From contig OZ251574.1 of NCBI GenBank assembly GCA_965243635.1, forward strand, positions 2,480,001-2,544,000: 64,000 bases of DNA, written 5' to 3'. This DNA is from Rs1 sp000416275. GTDB taxonomy: Bacteria; Pseudomonadota; Gammaproteobacteria; Pseudomonadales; Balneatricaceae. The notes below the pieces were generated by a model. That model saw only the letters and a program-made list of their open reading frames with translations, had not been told where the DNA came from and did not search any database. The translations under genes and the position numbers were made by a program. Positions 8,690-17,679 of this stretch are shown here, one piece after another (within the stretch, counting starts at the first letter, position 1; the number at the start of each line of letters is the position of its first letter).

Positions 8690-9742
8690 TCAATAGCGGT
8701 ACGGAGCACCTGCTTTGGTCATAGTGGTGGCGTAGTCTTTTAATATCTTAACGATCTTCGCACTGCGCTCGCTCTTGGCCGCAATTTCATCCCAATATTC
8801 ATAGGCGGCATTTTCAATGATTTTCCACTCTTGCTCGGGGATTGTGGTCAACTCTAATTTACCGCCGGTAGTGCGATAGTGTGCTTCGCCCCACCAGTAC
8901 CAGTGCTGTCGATAATAATGCGAACTATCCATGCACAACTTAAATAACGTCTGCAAGTGCGGTGGCAATTCATTCCAGCGTTCTTCATTGGCAAAGTACG
9001 AACCACTCCAAGCACCTGAAATATTGTTGGTTAGGTAATAGTTGTTCACATCGGCCCAGCCAACAGTATAAGCTTCGGTGATCCCCGACCATGCAATACC
9101 GTCAAGTTCGCCGGTCTGCATCGCGACTTCAACGTCTTCCCAGGGAAGAGTGACTGGCACTACGCCGAATTTCTTTAAGAAACGACCGCCAGTTGGGAAG
9201 GTAAATATGCGCTTGCCCTTGAGGTCTTCAATACTGCGAATAGGATCTTTAGTAGTGAAGTTACAGGGATCCCAAGCGCCGGCACTGAGCCACTTCACCC
9301 CTTTAACTTCGCTGTAAGCTTCTTCCCAAATTTCATTTAAACCATAGTGGTTAAAGAGTGTCGGCACATCTAAAGAGTAGCGAGAGGCGAAAGGGAAATA
9401 GGCGCCAAATACTGAGACATCGACCGGTGCTGCGATCGAATCATCATCTGACTGTACCGCATCTATGGTGCCGCGCTGCATAGCTCTAAATAATTCGCCC
9501 GTTGGGATCAGCTGATCGGCAGTATAGAGCTCAATAATCATTTCGCCATTGGCTGCCTTGTTGAATGCATCGATAGATGGCTTGATTACATGCTCGGCAA
9601 GGGATGCGCCGGCATAAGTTTGTAATCGCCATTTGATCGGTTTTTTCTTAGCGTGCACATAGGGGGCGCTGATGGCAGCTGCGGTCGCTGTTGCACCCAC
9701 TCCGGCTTTTATTAAAAAGTCGCGTTTATTCATCGTCTTCAT
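8690..9742 (-). CDS. dctP: TRAP transporter solute-binding protein (DctP family)
   Basis: This 350-aa periplasmic binding protein of the DctP family feeds the DctQM permease. The N-terminus reads MKTMNKRDFLIKAGVGATATAAA, a Tat-like signal with Lys-Arg in place of Arg-Arg and an AHA-type cleavage site near residue 31. The rest follows the TRAP binding-protein plan, with the central segment GVVPVTLPWEDVEVAMQTGELDGIAW (about 193-218) typical of the group close to alpha-keto-acid and related TRAP receptors. The ligand is probably a carboxylate but cannot be specified. It is the first gene of the TRAP set and is followed by a hairpin. Confidence 0.93.
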   Translation of the reverse strand: MKTMNKRDFLIKAGVGATATAAAISAPYVHAKKKPIKWRLQTYAGASLAEHVIKPSIDAFNKAANGEMIIELYTADQLIPTGELFRAMQRGTIDAVQSDDDSIAAPVDVSVFGAYFPFASRYSLDVPTLFNHYGLNEIWEEAYSEVKGVKWLSAGAWDPCNFTTKDPIRSIEDLKGKRIFTFPTGGRFLKKFGVVPVTLPWEDVEVAMQTGELDGIAWSGITEAYTVGWADVNNYYLTNNISGAWSGSYFANEERWNELPPHLQTLFKLCMDSSHYYRQHWYWWGEAHYRTTGGKLELTTIPEQEWKIIENAAYEYWDEIAAKSERSAKIVKILKDYATTMTKAGAPYRY

Positions 9743-10145
9743 TATTTACTCCTTGTTCACATTTTTAGCGCTACTTATGGGAAGTAACTTAATAGAACCT
9801 AGATTCAGCAGTTGAATCACGCAAATAAATACAAGCCGTTGTGAGCTTAAGGAAATTAGCCAATATTCTTATACCAGTGCAGTATCAAGAAGTTATCTGG
9901 CTGTATACACGCACATTATCTTGCACCTAGTTCTTGCACTCCATCGCCGAAATTAGGTTAAAGCCGCAACATGATGGCTGCTGTAAAGCGCCGGTTAAAT
10001 AGAAATAAAAGCTGAATTTTGTCAAGAAATTCAATTTTAACTTCCATTTAAGCCAGTGCTGAAGTATCGCAGCACACAGTTAAAGCTTGTTCTTTGAATA
10101 AAAAATTGCATTTTTATTTTTATAATCCATGCCCATTTAGTGATA
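9743..10145. other. Upstream region of dctP, no gene
   Basis: About 400 bases hold no supported gene. The dctP promoter lies here. The small inverted repeat ACAAGCCGTTGT at about 9831-9842 could be an operator. It loosely resembles a palindrome upstream of rpiR, but the match is too short to rely on. Confidence 0.4.
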
Positions 10146-10910
10146 TTAAATCGACACGGGAAATTCATTGGGCAAATTTTCTTGCAGAAGCTGCGCTAGA
10201 AGTTTTGCAAATTTTTCCTGTCCGCGCTGGCTGGTAATTAAATTGTTTTTTATTTCCATCATGACACAGGGGAGCTGGCGCTGGCAGCCGTGTAATTGCA
10301 GCGTGTGGGTGGCTCCGTCGCTGGCACTATAAGGCTGATTAAGCTTGACCGTTAAATGACTATTGGCCTGTGCAGCTTTAGTTAACTGCTTGGCCCAAGG
10401 CTCATCTTGATCATTGATAATGCCGAGGTCCAAGGATCTCTCAACACCGTTATAAATTGGAGTGAAACTGTGGATGGTGACGATTAAACTGTTAATTTTT
10501 GCCTGCCGCCGATCTAATAAATCGCTAATGCTCTGGTGAAAAGGGTAGTAAATAGCGTCGGCTCGAGCCTGTTTTTGCGCCGAACTTAAATTTAAATTCC
10601 CCGGAATAGTTGTCGATTCGCTGATCTCAGGGATGGCGCTTTTGGCGCTGGTAGGCCGATTGCAATCGTATAAAAGTCGGGATTGGCTCTGTAATACTAG
10701 GGGAGCATTGAGAATGCTAGCGAGTTTTTCAGCCACTGCTCGGGCGCCAATATCCCAGCCAATGTGCAAATTTATTTGCTGACGATTGAGCCCTAATTGC
10801 TGATACTGGCTAGGAATGTGATTGCTGGCGTGTTCGCAAATGATGAAAAAACGCGAGTCGCCGTTTGGGTTGATAATGTCAGCAATACTATGATTGTTAA
10901 TATCTAACAC
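10146..10910 (-). CDS. N-formylglutamate amidohydrolase family protein
   Basis: This 254-aa protein belongs to the N-formylglutamate amidohydrolase family (PF05013), zinc-dependent deformylases. Characteristic segments are FIICEHASNHIPSQY near the N-terminus (Glu and His candidate metal ligands), HIGWDIGARAVAEKLA at about 49-64, LLYDCNRP and VTIHSFTPIYNG. Members of this family in Hut pathways convert N-formylglutamate to glutamate, but no other hut gene is nearby. Its neighbours are a TRAP transporter and an RpiR regulator, so the real substrate may be a related N-acyl compound taken up by that transporter (inference). Confidence 0.85.
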   Translation of the reverse strand: MLDINNHSIADIINPNGDSRFFIICEHASNHIPSQYQQLGLNRQQINLHIGWDIGARAVAEKLASILNAPLVLQSQSRLLYDCNRPTSAKSAIPEISESTTIPGNLNLSSAQKQARADAIYYPFHQSISDLLDRRQAKINSLIVTIHSFTPIYNGVERSLDLGIINDQDEPWAKQLTKAAQANSHLTVKLNQPYSASDGATHTLQLHGCQRQLPCVMMEIKNNLITSQRGQEKFAKLLAQLLQENLPNEFPVSI

Positions 10911-11249
10911 TTAAACTCCCTTTTTATTGGCGAACCTAGAAAGTGACAGCTTGTGCCGCGAGCGACAGGGTTGCGAATAATCAGCGTGCAAGTTGACTCG
11001 TTAATCTAGCGACTTAAAAGCGGGTCAACTGCAGAACTGTTACGATATTTACATAAAGCATTAAATTGGTCAATATCTTTACAAAATTATATTGTTTGTA
11101 GTAAGTTATTGACTCTGATAGGCAATAAATTGACTGAATTTACCGTTTGTTAATATTGCGGATAATACAAATTCAGGGAAAATCAACCGCGGTTATAATG
11201 ATCAAAAAATCAATTTAACCACCTAAAAGTTACTATTTGGGATAGATAA
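10911..11249. promoter_or_regulatory. Divergent promoter region with candidate operator
   Basis: This is the AT-rich region between the amidohydrolase gene (left, minus strand) and rpiR (right, plus strand). An inverted repeat, TACAAA-N9-TTTGTA, lies at 11080-11100 and could bind a dimeric regulator such as the adjacent RpiR protein. This is a visual match only. Confidence 0.35.
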
Positions 11250-12260
11250 ATGGCCGTAAAAGCTCAGGGGACTACTGATATTGCAAATCCAGTTAACCTC
11301 AACGATCCACCGCAACCTCTGGATGAGGTTGAAAGAAAAACCGCGCATAAATCGACTGAAACTGATGAATCTAGTGGCATTAATTCCTCTGGAGGCACTG
11401 GAGGCACTATAGTCGAACTGATAAGGTCGAATTATATCGGTTTCACCCGCGCGGAAAGAAAGTTGGCAGATGCACTGATTGCCAATTACCCGGTAGCGGG
11501 GCTGGTTAGTATCACAGAGTTCGCCAAAAGCGGGGCTGTATCCACTCCCACGGTATTGCGGATGATCAAAAAAATTGGCCACAATGGTTTTCCTCCATTT
11601 CAGAAGGTGTTGCGGGAAGAGTTACAAGAAACCTTGTCCAATCCGATTGCCAAGCACGAGCGATGGAGTGCGGATGCCCCTGAAGAACATGTTATTAATC
11701 GTTTTGCAGAGGCGACGTTTAATAACTTGAGCCAGTCTCTCAAGCAAATTGATTACAAGGTGTTTGATAAAATCGTGGCTTTGATAGCGGCCAAAGATCG
11801 CAACGTATTTATTGCAGGCGGTAGAATTACCCACAGTATAGCCGATTACCTTTTTACCCATTTACAAGTAGTGAGAACCGACGTCAACATGCTGCCCTCA
11901 TCGAGTAGTTTGTGGCCACATCAATTGTTGAATATGCATGCCGGAGACCTATTAGTGGTTTTCGATATACGTCGCTATGAAATAGATTTATATAAATTTG
12001 CCGAACTCGCAGCAGCCAGAGATGTGCAAATAGTTTTAATGACCGACCAATGGATGTCGCCGATCGCTGCACTGGCACGATATTCAATCAATGCCAGAAT
12101 TGAAGTGCCCTCTGGTTGGGATTCAGCAGTGGTAACGATGTTCTTTATCGAGGCATTAATCGCCGCCGTTGAAAACCAGCTCTGGGAGGAGACCAGTCAC
12201 CGAATGCAGGAACTTGAAGGCATCTTAAATGCTACTCAGCGCTTCCAGAAACAGCCCTGA
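11250..12260 (+). CDS. MurR/RpiR-family transcriptional regulator
   Basis: This 336-aa regulator has an N-terminal HTH_6 domain (about residues 50-125, containing GFTRAERKLADALIANYP and the helix-turn-helix SGAVSTPTVLRMIKKIG) followed by a SIS sugar-phosphate/ligand-binding domain (about 155-300, with VFIAGGRITHSIADYLF). The first 45 residues are Ser/Thr/Gly-rich and probably disordered. RpiR proteins often control neighbouring sugar or organic-acid catabolic genes, so the TRAP and amidohydrolase genes are natural targets (inference). Its last 50 codons have been duplicated downstream, and a third partial copy lies 13.8 kb away. Confidence 0.9.
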   Translation: MAVKAQGTTDIANPVNLNDPPQPLDEVERKTAHKSTETDESSGINSSGGTGGTIVELIRSNYIGFTRAERKLADALIANYPVAGLVSITEFAKSGAVSTPTVLRMIKKIGHNGFPPFQKVLREELQETLSNPIAKHERWSADAPEEHVINRFAEATFNNLSQSLKQIDYKVFDKIVALIAAKDRNVFIAGGRITHSIADYLFTHLQVVRTDVNMLPSSSSLWPHQLLNMHAGDLLVVFDIRRYEIDLYKFAELAAARDVQIVLMTDQWMSPIAALARYSINARIEVPSGWDSAVVTMFFIEALIAAVENQLWEETSHRMQELEGILNATQRFQKQP

Positions 12261-12364
12261 TTTGCAGTTTTAGGGCACGAGTAAGATACGTTTATAGTCA
12301 GTGACGACCCGCTCAATGCGCAAGGCAGTGATGTAGATGTTAGCGCCTAGCATTGAGTATTGCA
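12105..12364 (+). repeat. rpiR-tail repeat, copy 1 (inside the intact gene)
   Basis: This 260-base unit begins at GTGCCCTCTGG in the rpiR 3' end and runs through the stop into the following DNA. It is the parent of the tandem copy that starts directly after it, and its downstream part recurs at 26093. Confidence 0.85.
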
Positions 12365-12655
12365 GTGCCCTCTGGTTGGGGCTCAGTAGTGGTGGCTATT
12401 TTTTTTATCGAGGCATTAATAGCCGCCGTTGAAAACCAGCTCTGGGAGGAGACCAGTCACCGAATGCAGGAACTTGAAGGCATCTTAAATGCTACTCAGC
12501 GCTTCCAGAAACAGCCCTGATTTGCAGTTTTAGGGCACGAGTAAGATACGTTTATAGGCAGTGATGTAGATGCTAGCGGCTGTGAATTGATCATTAATTC
12601 TTCAATAATTAATTACTCTGATTTTAATATCACAGATGGTATGCGAATAGCATTG
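12365..12655 (+). repeat. rpiR-tail repeat, copy 2 (decayed)
   Basis: This is a tandem, slightly diverged copy of the rpiR 3' end and its downstream flank, with the rpiR stop at the equivalent place. A segment between two CAGTGA words has been lost relative to copy 1. It continues into a stretch (about 12555-12655) that is shared with copy 3 but not with copy 1. It marks the left edge of the amide island. Confidence 0.8.
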
Positions 12656-12875
12656 GTTCCAGATATTTTAGCTGAGAATATCAATTCTTTTACGCAACCG
12701 GCAGCGAGTAGTGCGTCAAGTTGAAGATTAAGCTCTTGATACCCTAGCATATCCAATTAAACGACTCATATGTCTCACCAACCTTCAATTAATATGAGTT
12801 AATGGTGCTATGATTTATCAGACAGTATTCACATGAATTTTAGTCGATAACTTGAGATTTAAACAATCAATAAAC
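12656..12875. other. Left edge of the island, possible coding debris
   Basis: No intact gene is present. A short frame ending in TGA at about 12724 (GMRIALVPDILAENINSF) looks protein-like and may be the tail of a lost gene, but it is too short to assign. The promoter of the amide operon follows on its right. Confidence 0.35.
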
Positions 12876-12878
12876 CTG

Positions 12879-13036
12879 TTGACATTCTATAACAAATAAA
12901 GGATGCTTATTTAGTGCAACGGAGCACATAACACTATCAAGCGACGCAGCTGAACATTTTTTTGCTGCGTATCTATGTCAAAATTCTCACCTTAAAGATG
13001 TTCAACTGCCTTCTAAAAAATCAGAGGGACATCTCG
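12879..13036 (+). promoter_or_regulatory. Candidate promoter and ANTAR-type leader RNA of the amide operon
   Basis: TTGACA at 12879 and TATAAC at 12888 are promoter-like words, though not optimally spaced with each other. Two hairpins follow. The first has the stem AAATAA/TTATTT (12894-12912) with a 7-nt loop. The second has GTGC/GCAC (12914-12927) around the hexaloop AACGGA. The second fits the ANTAR target rule of a six-base loop with A at position 1 and G at position 4; the first fits it poorly. A third stem, ACGCAGC/GCTGCGT (12944-12970), holds seven T in its loop. The operon encodes its own ANTAR protein at 20329-20934, which supports antitermination control. ATG 13037 has the ribosome binding site AGAGGGA. 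Confidence 0.55.
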
Positions 13037-14236
13037 ATGAATAAAAATAAAATTATTGGATCTATACTCTTAGCTTCCAGCTTACTTGTGACTACTGCAC
13101 ATGCCGATATTAAAATTGGTGCGATATTCGATCTCACAGGCGGATTAAATATATATGGTATTCAACAGAATAATGCCCTAAATCTTGCAGTAGAAAATAT
13201 TAATAATAATGGCGGATTACTGGGAGATACTCTCGTAGTAAAAAGTTATGATTCCCAATCTGAGTTAAGTAAATACACTCAATATGCAAAAACATCGGTC
13301 TTGAGAGATGGTATCTCGGCGATGTTTGCAGGGCTTACTAGCTCTTCTCGAGAAGCAATTCGTCCAATCTTCAGAAAAGCAAATATCCCTTATTTTTATT
13401 CTTCCCTTTACGAAGGCGGGGCTTGTGATAAGCAAACCTTTGTTACCGGCTCTTCTGCTTCCCAACAGCTATCTGTACTTATTAAATGGGCAGTAGAAAA
13501 ATATGGCCCTCGTATCTATGTCATGGCACCTGATTATAACTTCGGCACTATTTCAGCTTATTGGATTAAGAAGTATGCCGCGGATAATGGGGCAGAAGTT
13601 GTTGGCCAAGACTTCCTCGCACTGACAGTGACAGATTACTCACCCACTCTTCAAAAAATCCAAGCAGCTAAGCCAGACTTTGTGGTTGCCCTGCCAGTAG
13701 GGGCTAACCAAACAGGCTTTTTGGAACAGTTTGCTGCTACAGGGTTGAAAGATAAAATTGGTGTGGTGTCTACTAACTATGGTTCCGGTAACCAACAGGT
13801 TGTCGTTTCCCCAGAAGCAGGTAAAGGGCTAATTGCCAGCCAAGGGTATTTTATGAGTGTTAATAGCCCAGAAAATACTGAATTTACTAAAAAGTGGGTC
13901 GCTAAATATGGAAGTGAGATACCTATTGTTTCAGGCGCAGTGGATGTTTGGAATGCGGTACATATATGGGCGGCTGCGGTAAAAGAAGCGGGTACTGCTG
14001 AATCAACGCCAGTGATTGCTGCGTTAGAAAGCGGAATTAGTTTTAAGGCGCCTAATGGGATTGTCACTATTGAAGGTGGCTCACACCACTTGAGACAAAA
14101 TATTTATATCGCAGAGGGTAATGACCAGCATGGTTTTAATATCATTAAAACCTTTGAAGATGTAGCTCCTAGTTACGAAAATGAAAAATGTGACCTTGTT
14201 AGTAACCCTAAATTAGTAAAGCACTTCACACCTTAA
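13037..14236 (+). CDS. Urea/amide-type ABC transporter substrate-binding protein
   Basis: This 399-aa periplasmic binding protein belongs to the Peripla_BP_6 group (UrtA, FmdD and AmiC relatives). The signal peptide MNKNKIIGSILLASSLLVTT is followed by an AHA cleavage site near residue 23. The segment IPYFYSSLYEGGACDKQTF matches the Tyr-Glu-Gly ligand loop conserved in UrtA/AmiC-type receptors. I chose ATG 13037 rather than the upstream in-frame start at 12962 because it has a good ribosome binding site and places the signal peptide at the N-terminus. It is the first gene of the operon. The ligand is likely urea or a short amide (inference from family and context). Confidence 0.85.
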   Translation: MNKNKIIGSILLASSLLVTTAHADIKIGAIFDLTGGLNIYGIQQNNALNLAVENINNNGGLLGDTLVVKSYDSQSELSKYTQYAKTSVLRDGISAMFAGLTSSSREAIRPIFRKANIPYFYSSLYEGGACDKQTFVTGSSASQQLSVLIKWAVEKYGPRIYVMAPDYNFGTISAYWIKKYAADNGAEVVGQDFLALTVTDYSPTLQKIQAAKPDFVVALPVGANQTGFLEQFAATGLKDKIGVVSTNYGSGNQQVVVSPEAGKGLIASQGYFMSVNSPENTEFTKKWVAKYGSEIPIVSGAVDVWNAVHIWAAAVKEAGTAESTPVIAALESGISFKAPNGIVTIEGGSHHLRQNIYIAEGNDQHGFNIIKTFEDVAPSYENEKCDLVSNPKLVKHFTP

Positions 14237-14291
14237 CTTTATTTATGTTGCAATAGTGCCATTTTATGGCGCTATTCAAAGGAGGAGTTCT

Positions 14292-15158
14292 ATGGAGTTA
14301 GATTATTTGGCCAGTGTTTTAGTATCTTCGCTTTCAAGTGCTTCCATCCTTTTGATCGCTACCATCGGTTTGGCAGTGGTGTTTGGATTGATGGGTGTTA
14401 TTAATTTGGCACATGGTGAGTTTTTGATGATAGGGGCATATTCAGCATTAACGGTCACTCAGCTTGGATTACCTTATGTGCTTTCCATCCCTGTCGCTGT
14501 ATTAGTTACGATGGCCATAGGTGCTATTGTTGAAGTGCTAATCATCAGTCGCTTGTACGGTAGGATTTTTGACACCATGCTTGCGACGTGGGGGCTAAGC
14601 ATGGTTCTGTATCAGTTAGCAGTGCTTATTTTTGGCACCGTATCACCCGGTATTGGTATGCCACAATATAATATTCAGATTGGAGATTATAACTTGGCGG
14701 GTTATCCATTACTGATGATAGTGGTAGCGATAGCCATGTTAGTTTTTGTTTATCTATTAATGACAAAAACAATTTATGGAATGAAAGCTCGGGCATCCAT
14801 CCAAGAGCCAGAGATGGCCCAAGCCATCGGTATTGATTCAACAAGAACCAATACTTTGACCTTTGCCGTAGGGTGCGGGCTCGCAGGTTTTGCAGGTGCT
14901 GTTTTATTACCAATAGTGCCAGCGACTCCGTCAATGGGTTTTGCCTTTGTTATTAAATCTTTCTTAACTGTCGTCGTCGCAGGGCCCGTTACTTTAACAG
15001 GCAGTGCTTTGGCTGCTATTGGTTTAGGCGGTGGCTCTTCAATTACAGCAAGTTTTATGACTTCGGTGGCTGGGGATGTCTTTTTCTTTTTAGTGACTGC
15101 AATAATTTTGTGGTTATACCCATTGGGTATTTCAGCTAAATGGCGTCATAAACTATAA
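14292..15158 (+). CDS. Branched-chain amino acid/urea-type ABC permease (LivH/UrtB-like)
   Basis: This 288-aa inner-membrane permease has about eight hydrophobic helices and the family-typical early stretch GLAVVFGLMGVINLAHGEFLMIGAY. A second characteristic region, GMKARASIQEPEMAQAIGID (about 170-190), is the cytoplasmic EAA-like loop that contacts the ATPase. ATG 14292 was chosen because GGAGGAG lies 7 bases upstream; the longer frame from 14256 has no such site. It pairs with the downstream fused permease-ATPase to form the transport channel. Confidence 0.88.
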   Translation: MELDYLASVLVSSLSSASILLIATIGLAVVFGLMGVINLAHGEFLMIGAYSALTVTQLGLPYVLSIPVAVLVTMAIGAIVEVLIISRLYGRIFDTMLATWGLSMVLYQLAVLIFGTVSPGIGMPQYNIQIGDYNLAGYPLLMIVVAIAMLVFVYLLMTKTIYGMKARASIQEPEMAQAIGIDSTRTNTLTFAVGCGLAGFAGAVLLPIVPATPSMGFAFVIKSFLTVVVAGPVTLTGSALAAIGLGGGSSITASFMTSVAGDVFFFLVTAIILWLYPLGISAKWRHKL

Positions 15159-15168
15159 GGAAACCAAT

Positions 15169-16986
15169 ATGACTAAATCTCAAAAATGCTATCGGTTAGC
15201 GGGGTTAATTTTTCCTGCAATTGCTGTGCTATGTGCCTTAGTGGCAGCAGGCATGATGGAACCTTACCTAGCCTTTGTGGCAACATCCTGGATAATCTTT
15301 GGTTTGTTAGGCCTAAGTCTTGATGTGGTATGGGGACGAGGAGGTTTGCTGAGTTTAGGGCAGACAGCTTTTTACGGATTAGGAGGCTACTTTGGTAGCG
15401 TCGTCGCAATTAATATGGCGGATTTGTTTGGCAATTCTCTTTTGGTAGCGATACCTGCTGGTGCAATATTTGGTGCTATGGCTGCTGCTGTTTTAGGGTA
15501 TATCATTTTTTATTCTAGAATGGGATTGCTACAAAGCACCATTCTATCTTACACATTCACTTTACTGCTCTGGTCGTTAACTCAAACTTTCAAATTAGAG
15601 GTTGGGAATGCTGTGATAGGTGGAGATAATGGTCTTTCTAATATCCCTGGAGTTGTTTTAAGTATTGCACCGAACAGTGAATCACTTGAGCCAAATGCTG
15701 TATTCGCAGCAGTAGTACTTGTTTCTGCCGCGGTTTATTATTTTACTTACTGGTTGATGAAAAGTAACTTTGGCAAGGTAATTGATTGCATTCGTCTGGA
15801 TGTCGAAAAGACAGAGCTACTTGGCTACGATGTTCGCAAGTACCAATTGCTAAATTTTGCATATTCAGGGGCCGTTGCCGGTATTGCCGGCGCTTTGTTT
15901 GGCCTTTGGTCAAACTACCTCAACCCTTCAATTTTTTCCGTTCAAGAAGCTCTTTTAGTCCCTATTTACGTACTAGTGGGTGGACTTGGGACACTTGCCG
16001 GGCCTTTTGTGGGTGCTTGCCTTATCGGAGGCCTTTCTTTTTGGTTAGGTAGTGGCTCTGCAGGAGGGCAAACGACGCTTATGCTTGGTGTGGTACTAAT
16101 TCTGTTAGTGTTGTTTTTGAAAAACGGAATCATTGGCGCATTGAATGATATTTGGCTCAGGTTTCTTCCGGATGTTAATGAAGCTGCAAAAAACAGCAGT
16201 GCTGTACGCATCAATGTTGCTGTACTTGAGAAGATTCTTCAGCAAGCAGAAGCGCAAGCTGGCCCTGCAAAAGAACTGAAAACTGATAAGTTATTGAAGC
16301 GCTTTGGTGGGGTTATTCCGGTTAATAACGTCTCTAGAATTTTTGTGCCTGGTCAACCTTATTCATTAATCGGGCCAAATGGCGCGGGGAAAAGTTCTTT
16401 TCTTAAAACCTGTGTGGGAATTTACCAACCGGATAAAGGTGAAGTCTTTATCGGTTCAGACAACGTTGCTCAAATGTCTATATTCCATAAAGTTCAAAAA
16501 GGCATGGGCGTAAAAAACCAAAAGCCTCAGGTTTTTTCAGAATTGAGTGTCATCCAAAACTTATGGATAGCTGCATTTTCAAGAACGAGAAGTGAACAAG
16601 ATGCTCAGGTTGTCAGTGATGAAATTATTAGCATGCTAGGACTCAATAAGCACTCAGATGTACAAGCTTCCGCATTATCTCATGGTCAACAACAGTGGTT
16701 AGACATTGGAATGGTGCTGTGTTTAGCGCCTAGAGTCGTATTGCTTGATGAACCCGCTGCCGGAATGACTAACGAAGAAACCAGAGAATTATCTACTTTA
16801 GTGCGCACACTAGCAAGATATACAACAGTGGTGGTGGTTGAGCATGACATGGAGTTTATTCGTACGCTCGAAGGGCATGTTACTGTGCTCCATCAAGGAG
16901 AAGTATTCGCCGAAGGGGATATTGAAACACTGAGGTTAAATGAGCGTGTTTTGGATATATATTTAGGGAGATCTAAGCATGTTTAA
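15169..16986 (+). CDS. Fused ABC permease-ATPase (LivM/UrtC + LivG/UrtD)
   Basis: This 605-aa protein joins two subunits that are usually separate. Residues 1 to about 325 form a LivM/UrtC-type permease with about ten helices (FGLLGLSLDVVWGRGGLLSLGQ is diagnostic). Residues about 365-605 form a LivG/UrtD-type ATPase: Walker A GPNGAGKSS at 402-410, signature LSHGQQQ at 503-509 (LSGGQ in most relatives) and Walker B VVLLDEP with Asp527-Glu528. The linker is about 40 residues and charged. The last 8 bases overlap the next ATPase gene. The fusion fixes one permease half to one ATPase, with the other ATPase added separately. Confidence 0.9.
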   Translation: MTKSQKCYRLAGLIFPAIAVLCALVAAGMMEPYLAFVATSWIIFGLLGLSLDVVWGRGGLLSLGQTAFYGLGGYFGSVVAINMADLFGNSLLVAIPAGAIFGAMAAAVLGYIIFYSRMGLLQSTILSYTFTLLLWSLTQTFKLEVGNAVIGGDNGLSNIPGVVLSIAPNSESLEPNAVFAAVVLVSAAVYYFTYWLMKSNFGKVIDCIRLDVEKTELLGYDVRKYQLLNFAYSGAVAGIAGALFGLWSNYLNPSIFSVQEALLVPIYVLVGGLGTLAGPFVGACLIGGLSFWLGSGSAGGQTTLMLGVVLILLVLFLKNGIIGALNDIWLRFLPDVNEAAKNSSAVRINVAVLEKILQQAEAQAGPAKELKTDKLLKRFGGVIPVNNVSRIFVPGQPYSLIGPNGAGKSSFLKTCVGIYQPDKGEVFIGSDNVAQMSIFHKVQKGMGVKNQKPQVFSELSVIQNLWIAAFSRTRSEQDAQVVSDEIISMLGLNKHSDVQASALSHGQQQWLDIGMVLCLAPRVVLLDEPAAGMTNEETRELSTLVRTLARYTTVVVVEHDMEFIRTLEGHVTVLHQGEVFAEGDIETLRLNERVLDIYLGRSKHV

Positions 16987-17677
16987 AGTGATGAATGCCA
17001 CGGGTGGTTATGGAAAAACCACCATTATCCATGACGTGTCTATACAGATCAAACCAGGTGAAATCATTGCCTTGTTAGGGCGTAATGGTGTCGGGAAATC
17101 TACCTTGATGCGCTTTATTACCGGGTTAATTCCAGCGATGGCTGGCGGTGTTGAAATTGACGGTGTTAAGGCACCTGCAGCCGTAACAAAAAGAGCAAGA
17201 ATGGGCTTGGGATATGTGCCTCAAGGGAGGTTTGTCTTTCCTCGTATGAGTGTCATAGAAAATATCGCTGTGGCTGCCGCATCGAATGGACATGATGTAA
17301 AAAAAGCACTTAAGGAGGCAATGGATAATTTTCCCATTCTCATTCCAAAAGCTAATGACTTGGCAGGGGGACTCTCTGGAGGACAACAGCAAATATTAGC
17401 CCTGGCACGTGCGCTAGCAATAAAGCCAAAAATATTGTTATTAGACGAGCCTACCGAGGGCGTGCAGCCATCAATAATCGATGATATGGCTGGAGTATTA
17501 AAGAGAGTTAATAAGGAGCAAGGGATTTCGATACTCATTGCAGAACAGAATTTAGATTTTTGTTTATCATTTGCAGAACGAGCTTATGTGATGGAAAGAG
17601 GCAAGATCGTCACACAGATGGGAATAGATGAATTAAAAGGAAATAAAGTGCTACAACAAGAATTATTAGGAGTTTAA
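16979..17677 (+). CDS. ABC transporter ATPase (LivF/UrtE-like)
   Basis: This 232-aa nucleotide-binding subunit has Walker A GRNGVGKS at residues 34-41, signature LSGGQQQILALARAL near 138 and Walker B ILLLDEPTEGVQPS. The TEGVQPSI extension after Walker B is typical of LivF/UrtE ATPases of the branched-chain amino acid/urea class. It overlaps the fused subunit by 8 bases and is followed within 3 bases by the small AtzG-like gene, so all are co-transcribed. Confidence 0.93.
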   Translation: MFKVMNATGGYGKTTIIHDVSIQIKPGEIIALLGRNGVGKSTLMRFITGLIPAMAGGVEIDGVKAPAAVTKRARMGLGYVPQGRFVFPRMSVIENIAVAAASNGHDVKKALKEAMDNFPILIPKANDLAGGLSGGQQQILALARALAIKPKILLLDEPTEGVQPSIIDDMAGVLKRVNKEQGISILIAEQNLDFCLSFAERAYVMERGKIVTQMGIDELKGNKVLQQELLGV

Positions 17678-17679
17678 AG

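Noticed and set aside
12944..12970. Stem ACGCAGC/GCTGCGT as the terminator of the amide leader
   Set aside because: The T run lies in the loop rather than after the stem, so it is not a standard intrinsic terminator. It is mentioned only as part of the leader.
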